From contig JADMKE010000016.1 in assembly GCA_018780035.1 (NCBI GenBank), positions 372,001-436,000 of the forward strand: a stretch of 64,000 nucleotides of DNA. Reading direction: 5' to 3'. The translations under genes and the position numbers were made by a program. The stretch is from Candidatus Sericytochromatia bacterium (GTDB taxonomy: Bacteria > Cyanobacteriota > Sericytochromatia > UBA7694). The notes below the pieces were generated by a model. It saw only the letters and a list, made by a program, of their open reading frames with translations, ran no database searches and had not been told where the DNA came from. Shown here piece by piece: positions 59,600 through 64,000 of the stretch; the first letter of the stretch is position 1, and each line of letters begins with the position of its first letter.

Positions 59600-60361
59600 A
59601 TGTCGAATCTGCAAGTAGCCCCCTCCACTCCCACCCTCCCTGTGGCGGCATCCGTTGCAGCTCCTGCTCCCAAAGCCCAACCCGCATCAGCAGCTGCACC
59701 AGCCACCCCTGGCCTTGACAAAGGCGACCAATTTGAAACCTATACCGTTAAAAAAGGCGACAACCTCTGGAATATTTCGGACGCCAAACTCGGCGATCCC
59801 ACCCGTTGGAAAACCATTTATGCCATGAACAAAGACCAGATCAAAAACCCCGATCTGATCTATCCCAAGCAGGTTTTAAAATTGCCGATTGCCATTGCGC
59901 AGCCCGCCCAGCCGGCACCTGTGCAACCCCAAGAACCTACTCCTGCGCCTGTTGCAGAACAGCCCGCAGCCCCTCCCACCCCTGCCCCTGTACAAGAACA
60001 GCCTCCGGCCCCCGCCCCCGCGCAACCTATCGAGTTGCCTAAAAAATCTTTGAATTTGGGCAAAGCGGCTTTGATTGGGGGTGCCATTGGTACCCTCGGT
60101 ACCGCAGGCGCTTTGACCGCGATGACGGCCACTCTGGGGCCTCCCCTGTCGAATCTCGGTGGTTATGGTACCGCCCAGCTGATTGCAGGTAAATTGGTGG
60201 ATTGGGGCATGAAAGTGCCTTCAGGCCCCGCTTTGTCTAAATTGATAACCTCTGTAGGTGGCCCCAAAGTGGCTGCTGCAGGTGTCGCTGTGGGTGTTGG
60301 GCTGGCTGCTGCCGGTCTGGCCGCTGGGGGTTATTACCTCTACCAAAAGGCCCACAAATAA
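59600..60361 (+). CDS. LysM-domain protein with Gly/Ala-rich membrane tail, signal-less
   Basis: 253 residues. ATG 59600 is preferred to 59594 because of AGAGAG at 59585-59590. It begins MSNLQVAPST. A Pro/Ala-rich stretch is followed by one LysM domain (YTVKKGDNLWNISDAKLGDP, IYAMNKDQIKNPDLIYPKQVL in part; about residues 45-95), then a Pro/Ala/Gln-rich linker. The C-terminal third is Gly/Ala-rich and hydrophobic (KAALIGGAIGTLGTAGALTA, AAAGVAVGVGLAAAGLAAGG). LysM normally binds GlcNAc in peptidoglycan outside the cell. No signal peptide is visible. It is divergent from the Omp85 gene, with a shared 254-base upstream region, and has a terminator behind it. Confidence 0.85.
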   Translation: MSNLQVAPSTPTLPVAASVAAPAPKAQPASAAAPATPGLDKGDQFETYTVKKGDNLWNISDAKLGDPTRWKTIYAMNKDQIKNPDLIYPKQVLKLPIAIAQPAQPAPVQPQEPTPAPVAEQPAAPPTPAPVQEQPPAPAPAQPIELPKKSLNLGKAALIGGAIGTLGTAGALTAMTATLGPPLSNLGGYGTAQLIAGKLVDWGMKVPSGPALSKLITSVGGPKVAAAGVAVGVGLAAAGLAAGGYYLYQKAHK

Positions 60362-60393
60362 TAACAGTTTTTCTCTAACTCTCTACGCTATTG

Positions 60394-60418
60394 GGCGGGC
60401 ATTATGACCCGCCTTTTT
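60394..60418 (+). terminator. Rho-independent terminator after the LysM gene
   Basis: GGCGGG (60394-60399), 8-base loop, CCCGCC (60408-60413), then TTTTT. A possible ATG for the next gene at 60404 lies inside this hairpin, which rules it out as a start. Confidence 0.85.
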
Positions 60419-60541
60419 CTTTGGCTGAAAAAGGCCCGTTTGCAAGGCCATTCTGATCTGGAGCCGACCCAGATGCGGTACAATGGATCCACTTTAGCAG
60501 TGGGCCATTCAGCGGACGGATCAAGGGACAAGGAATATTTT

Positions 60542-61519
60542 ATGCAATTGTGGGATATTTACAAATTGACCGTCGAAAAGGGCCTGGAGGCAGATCCACG
60601 TGGATCCGAAAAAGCCACTCAGAGCCTGGAGCGCTTGCACCAAAGTTATGAAAAACTGCCAGCAGTTGAAAAACAGTGGTTTGACACCGAGTTGCTCAGC
60701 AATCCCTATCCCGATACCCGCCTTTTGTATGGTGAACCGGGTACCGAGATCAAACACCTCTTTGTGGGCATTGACATTCGTGTCTCAGAACTGCTGCTGG
60801 TGGATCGCCTCAACCAAAAAGGGGCCCAGATTGATGCTGTGATGGCCCACCATCCCGAAGGGATTGCCTTAACCACGCTGCATCAGGCCATGGATCTGCA
60901 GACGGATATTTTCCAAAGTTGTGGCGTGCCCGTGAATATTGCCGATCATATCTTGGCCCGCGAGGCCGACAAGACCCATTTTGACATCACTGTTGGCAAT
61001 TATAACCGCGTGGTGGACGCCGCTCGTCTGTTAAATCTGCCTCTGCTCACCGCCCATACCCCCACCGACAATATGGTGCAGGCCTATATTCAACAAAAAT
61101 TGGCCGAAGCAGCTCCAGAAACCTTGGCAGATATTCTGGCCATTTTAGAGCTTGAGCCCGAATACAATCTGGCCCGCAAACTCGAAGCCGGTCCCAAGCT
61201 GATGTTTGGCTCCCCTGAAAACCGTGTAGGCAAGATCATGGTCGATATGACCGGCGGCACCGATGCGGGCCCCGATCTCTACGACAAGCTCTCCGCGGCA
61301 GGGGTGGGCACAGTTGTGGCCATGCACCTCTCCCCCGGTGTGCGCGAAGTGCTCGAAAAAGGCCATGTCAATATTGTCTTGGCCGGGCATATGTCCAGCG
61401 ATTCGTTGGGGCTCAATTTGCTCATGGATCAGCTTGAATTGCAGGGGGTGAGAATCACGGCAGGATCTGGCTTTACCCGTGTATCTCGCCATCCCGATAC
61501 CCGCCGTTTGCTCAACTGA
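60542..61519 (+). CDS. NIF3-family dinuclear metal-centre protein
   Basis: 325 residues from ATG 60542 (AAGGA at 60530-60534); the longer frame from 60404 starts within a terminator. Motifs are NPYPDTRLLYG, VGIDIRVSELLLVDRL, VMAHHPEGIAL (metal His pair), FQSCGVPVNIADHI, LLTAHTPTDN and the C-terminal NIVLAGHMSSDSLGLN (His). NIF3 proteins are conserved but poorly understood; some have GTP cyclohydrolase or metal-hydrolase activity. It differs from the simplest NIF3 proteins in having an N-terminal helical extension of about 75 residues. It ends one base before dnaX, so the two are in one operon. Confidence 0.85.
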   Translation: MQLWDIYKLTVEKGLEADPRGSEKATQSLERLHQSYEKLPAVEKQWFDTELLSNPYPDTRLLYGEPGTEIKHLFVGIDIRVSELLLVDRLNQKGAQIDAVMAHHPEGIALTTLHQAMDLQTDIFQSCGVPVNIADHILAREADKTHFDITVGNYNRVVDAARLLNLPLLTAHTPTDNMVQAYIQQKLAEAAPETLADILAILELEPEYNLARKLEAGPKLMFGSPENRVGKIMVDMTGGTDAGPDLYDKLSAAGVGTVVAMHLSPGVREVLEKGHVNIVLAGHMSSDSLGLNLLMDQLELQGVRITAGSGFTRVSRHPDTRRLLN

Positions 61520-61520
61520 C

Positions 61521-63560
61521 ATGGAACACCTGGCCCTCTACCGGAAGTGGCGCCCCCAGCGTTTTAGCGATTTGGTGGGCCAGGATGCCATTTCCCGCAC
61601 CCTGCTTAATGCCATGGCCCAGGACCGTCTGGCCCATGCCTATCTCTTTTGTGGCCCGCGCGGTACTGGCAAAACCAGTACGGCACGTCTGCTGGCCAAG
61701 GCCCTCAACTGTGAGCAGCCTCAGGCGGGAGAACCCTGTAATGCCTGTCAGAGCTGCGAAGAAATCACAGCAGGCCATTCCCTCGACGTCATTGAAATCG
61801 ACGCAGCCTCCAATCGTGGGATTGACGATGCGCGTGAATTGCGTGAGCAGGTGCGCTTTTCGGCCAGTGGGGGTCGCTACCGGGTGTTTATTATTGATGA
61901 GTTTCACATGCTCACCAACGAGGCCTTTAATGCCCTGCTCAAAACCCTCGAAGAGCCGCCTGCCAACGTGATCTTTGTTTTGGCCACCACCGAGCCCCAC
62001 AAGATTCTGCCCACGATTGTCTCGCGCTGCCAGCGCTTTGACTTTCAACGTATCGCCTTGCCTGCTCTGCTCAAACACCTGCAAAAAGTAGCTGCAGCGG
62101 AACAGATTGGTGTTTCGGCCCAGGCTTTGGAGGCGATTGCCCGCAAAGCGGCAGGGGGTGGGCGTGATGCCTTGAGCTTGCTCGATCAGGTTCATGCCAT
62201 GTCGGCACCGGGTGAATCCCTGCCTGATGCCTTGGTTTATCAGGTGCTGGGGCTGATCGACGAGGAAACCTTGCTCTCGCTGGCTCAGGCCCTGTTTCAG
62301 AGCCAGATCGAAGCCCTGCTGGGGCATTTACAGGCCCTGCTGGAAAAGGGCCATGATCCGTTGCAGATCATTCAGGAACTCTTGCAACTCTTGCGCCACC
62401 TCACTTTGGCCCATTTGCCCAGCAGCAGTCTCGAAAGCTTGGGTGTGCCCGTACACCTGATTCCCGCGCTCAAAGCGCTTTCGGCTTTTTTGACACCGGG
62501 ACAAAGCGTGAGTGTGATTGAGCAATTGCTCAAGACGGCAGATCGCCTGCACAAAGTGACCCAGCCCGAAATTTGGCTGGAGGCCGATCTGATTCAAATC
62601 TGTCTGCAGGCCGAGCGCTCGCTTTTGCAGCGCCTCGAAGACCTGGAGCGGGGCGCTGTTCCCGCTGGCGTCAAAGCACGGCCAGCTACTCCCACCCCTG
62701 ATCAGCGCTCCAAACCGCTCCCCCCCCCTCCTTCTTTTTCTCAGTCAGATTCCCGTCCTGCTCCTGCTTTGGCCCCAGAAGTTGTTTCTGAACCGCTCGA
62801 ACCCCCCGAGATCTGGATTCCCGACGAAGAACCCGAGGCCTATGTTTTGCCTGAGGAGCCTTTGAGCGAAAATCCCCCGCCGGAGGCCGAGCCTGTTCAG
62901 CTCTCTTCGGCGATCAGCGATAACGAAATGCGTCAGATCTGGCAACGCTTTTTAAACAGTGTCTTGGATCAACAGGGGCCGCTTTATGGCTTTATGAGCA
63001 ATGGAAAACTGGTGCATATCGACACGGTGCGCCGTCACTGGATTGTGCGCTTCGCTTCCCGTCCCCACAGAGATCGGGTCGAAAAAAGTCTCAAAACCGG
63101 GCGATTAAATCCGCTTTTGGAAGAGATCATGGGCAGTCCTTTTCAAATGCTCTTGGAAATGGCGGGCGAACGGGCCTTTGTTGCTCCGCTTGAACCCACG
63201 CCAGCAGCTGCTCAGACTCTCGCTTCGGGTGCCCGTGCCCTCCCTCCTCCACCAGCCCGTGATGGCAGCTTGCCCCCTCCTCCAGCCCGCGATGGCCGCT
63301 TGCCACCCCCGCCTGCCCGCAGTAGTAGTCCGCCACCCAGAGTCACTCCTGCTGCCGTTGAAATTCCACCCGAGGCGGAAGAACCTCCCCCTTTGCCAGA
63401 GGACCCTTATGCCGCCAGTGCTGAGCATTCAGAGCCTGAGCATCCAGAACGTGCCCGTCGCCCAGCCAGTGAGTCCAGTTCATCACGGCCCCCTGTCCAT
63501 CAGCCCCTGGATGCCGTGGCCGAATTGTTCAAAGGCAAAGTGATTCGCCTCGACGTTTGA
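61521..63560 (+). CDS. dnaX: DNA polymerase III subunit tau/gamma
   Basis: 679 residues from ATG 61521 (MEHLALYRKWRPQRF). Clamp-loader ATPase: Walker A FCGPRGTGKTSTA (near 45-57), zinc module CEQPQAGEPCNACQSC, Walker B VFIIDEFHML, sensor 1 LATTEPHKILPT, SRC motif SRCQRFDF, then the collar domain to about 370. The tail (about 380-679) holds Pro-rich linkers, a folded tau-like domain (MRQIWQRFLNSVLDQQGPLY) and three 'PPPPARDG' repeats near residues 575-600. No clear frameshift site for a short gamma form is seen. It assembles the replicative clamp and couples polymerase to helicase. Confidence 0.96.
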   Translation: MEHLALYRKWRPQRFSDLVGQDAISRTLLNAMAQDRLAHAYLFCGPRGTGKTSTARLLAKALNCEQPQAGEPCNACQSCEEITAGHSLDVIEIDAASNRGIDDARELREQVRFSASGGRYRVFIIDEFHMLTNEAFNALLKTLEEPPANVIFVLATTEPHKILPTIVSRCQRFDFQRIALPALLKHLQKVAAAEQIGVSAQALEAIARKAAGGGRDALSLLDQVHAMSAPGESLPDALVYQVLGLIDEETLLSLAQALFQSQIEALLGHLQALLEKGHDPLQIIQELLQLLRHLTLAHLPSSSLESLGVPVHLIPALKALSAFLTPGQSVSVIEQLLKTADRLHKVTQPEIWLEADLIQICLQAERSLLQRLEDLERGAVPAGVKARPATPTPDQRSKPLPPPPSFSQSDSRPAPALAPEVVSEPLEPPEIWIPDEEPEAYVLPEEPLSENPPPEAEPVQLSSAISDNEMRQIWQRFLNSVLDQQGPLYGFMSNGKLVHIDTVRRHWIVRFASRPHRDRVEKSLKTGRLNPLLEEIMGSPFQMLLEMAGERAFVAPLEPTPAAAQTLASGARALPPPPARDGSLPPPPARDGRLPPPPARSSSPPPRVTPAAVEIPPEAEEPPPLPEDPYAASAEHSEPEHPERARRPASESSSSRPPVHQPLDAVAELFKGKVIRLDV

Positions 63561-63567
63561 GTTTGAA

Positions 63568-64000
63568 TTAATCTGGATTGCGCCGGTAGCAGCTAAAGAC
63601 ATGAAAATTGGCTTCATGCAGTTCCAGCAGTTCAATTTCGGGAAAAAAATCAGGCAGGTCTTCCCACCAATCGTGCATGAAGCGAAAATAATCGCGGGGA
63701 TAAGAATGGTATGCAAAACCAGGGGGATGGGTATGACTGACCAAAATGCCGTGGGGAGCGAGGGCTTCAAACATGTTTTTCATGGCCCCAAAAGGGTTAT
63801 AGACATGTTCAAGGGTTGCTTGATTGATAATCAGGTCATAGCGGTCTTCGGGCAGCGGGTTTTCGAAACTGCTTAGATCACCGTAAATATCACAGTCATT
63901 TGCGGTGGCCTCGGCCAGTTCGGGGTACAAATCCAGGGTTTCAAATTGCCATTGTGGATAATAGCTTTCAAATTCTTGTTTGACTTTTTTGCCTTCGGAA
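63568..64000 (-). CDS. SAM-dependent methyltransferase, C-terminal part (cut by window edge)
   Basis: The frame is open from the window edge to a stop at 63568, giving the last 143 residues. The visible part has QFETLDLYPE (an AdoMet-binding acidic strand), DIYGDLSSFENPLPEDRYDLIINQATLEHVYNP (given in two blocks: DIYGDLSSF and DLIINQATLEHV) and GILVSHTHPPGFAYHSYPRDYFRF. This matches type-11 methyltransferases of sugar or polyketide clusters. The N-terminus with the GxGxG loop lies outside the window. It converges on dnaX with 7 bases between stops. Confidence 0.78.
   Translation of the reverse strand, partial: SEGKKVKQEFESYYPQWQFETLDLYPELAEATANDCDIYGDLSSFENPLPEDRYDLIINQATLEHVYNPFGAMKNMFEALAPHGILVSHTHPPGFAYHSYPRDYFRFMHDWWEDLPDFFPEIELLELHEANFHVFSCYRRNPD

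Noticed and set aside
51864-60361. Contractile injection system or type III secretion locus
   Set aside because: LysM and wall-binding domains occur in such systems, but no sheath, tube, baseplate, ATPase or export-gate gene is present.
60404-60541. Longer N-terminus of the NIF3 gene from ATG 60404
   Set aside because: That ATG lies within a terminator hairpin; ATG 60542 has a proper ribosome-binding site and agrees with the family.
61512-62327. 271-residue minus-strand frame opposite dnaX
   Set aside because: Antisense to the conserved ATPase part of dnaX, with no domain of its own.
1-64000. CRISPR arrays, insertion sequences, phage genes
   Set aside because: No regularly spaced repeats, transposase-like proteins, terminal inverted repeats, integrases or phage structural genes were seen.

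Overview
The window looks like chromosomal DNA of a free-living diderm (Gram-negative-type) bacterium of medium G+C. It is densely packed with genes. Outer-membrane beta-barrels, lipoproteins, POTRA domains and peptidoglycan-binding modules show an outer membrane. No rRNA or tRNA gene, CRISPR array, prophage, integrase or transposase was recognised. The species cannot be fixed from the sequence; the many family-less signal-less proteins suggest a poorly sampled phylum, and a non-photosynthetic relative of cyanobacteria is only a guess.

Layout. 1-10.9 kb: a partial SPFH/slipin gene, a three-gene run (beta-helix protein, membrane-anchored hydrolase, histidine kinase), truA, a B12-type radical SAM gene with a small anchored protein, a micro-ORF, pgeF, a small membrane protein and a hybrid histidine kinase. 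11-18.5 kb: hutI, glmS, a barrel-like protein, two VOC proteins, a Gly/Ala-rich protein, and an acyl-CoA dehydrogenase/2Fe-2S ferredoxin pair. 18.6-27 kb: an RNA-repair locus on the minus strand, with Hen1, a 1358-residue repeat protein with its own promoter, a KptA remnant with its middle deleted, and Pnkp. 27-34.7 kb: an EF-hand lipoprotein lipase, a sulfotransferase, a Cys-rich mini-protein coupled to CbpA, scoAB, manC, a candidate small RNA and exonuclease III. 34.8-49.2 kb: a MerR-like/nuclease/K+ channel operon, a membrane protein, a FucP-type transporter, a DppC-type permease, purine nucleoside phosphorylase, a WecA-like transferase, rsgA, rlmN, a DraRnl-type RNA ligase and an aldehyde dehydrogenase/GMC oxidoreductase operon. 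49.2-51.9 kb: a ribbon-helix-helix regulator with a perfect palindrome at its promoter, a lipoprotein and a methyltransferase. 51.9-60.4 kb: an unusual block encoding a five-POTRA Omp85 protein, a 938-residue coiled-coil/beta protein, a 147-residue protein and a four-repeat peptidoglycan-binding protein, with a divergent LysM protein; none shows a signal peptide. 60.5-64 kb: a NIF3-family gene, dnaX and a partial methyltransferase.

Two themes stand out. First, RNA repair: Hen1 and Pnkp form a known 3'-end-marking and end-healing/sealing pair, a KptA remnant lies beside them, and a second stand-alone RNA ligase lies about 18 kb away. Second, a set of large proteins appears to belong to the envelope or to an export pathway but lacks Sec signals. 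Three of them begin with a similar M-x-N-L sequence (MSNLNIN, MGNLNIN, MSNLQV). One of the three is the 1358-residue protein inside the RNA-repair locus, which links the two loci and is the best candidate here for an undescribed system.
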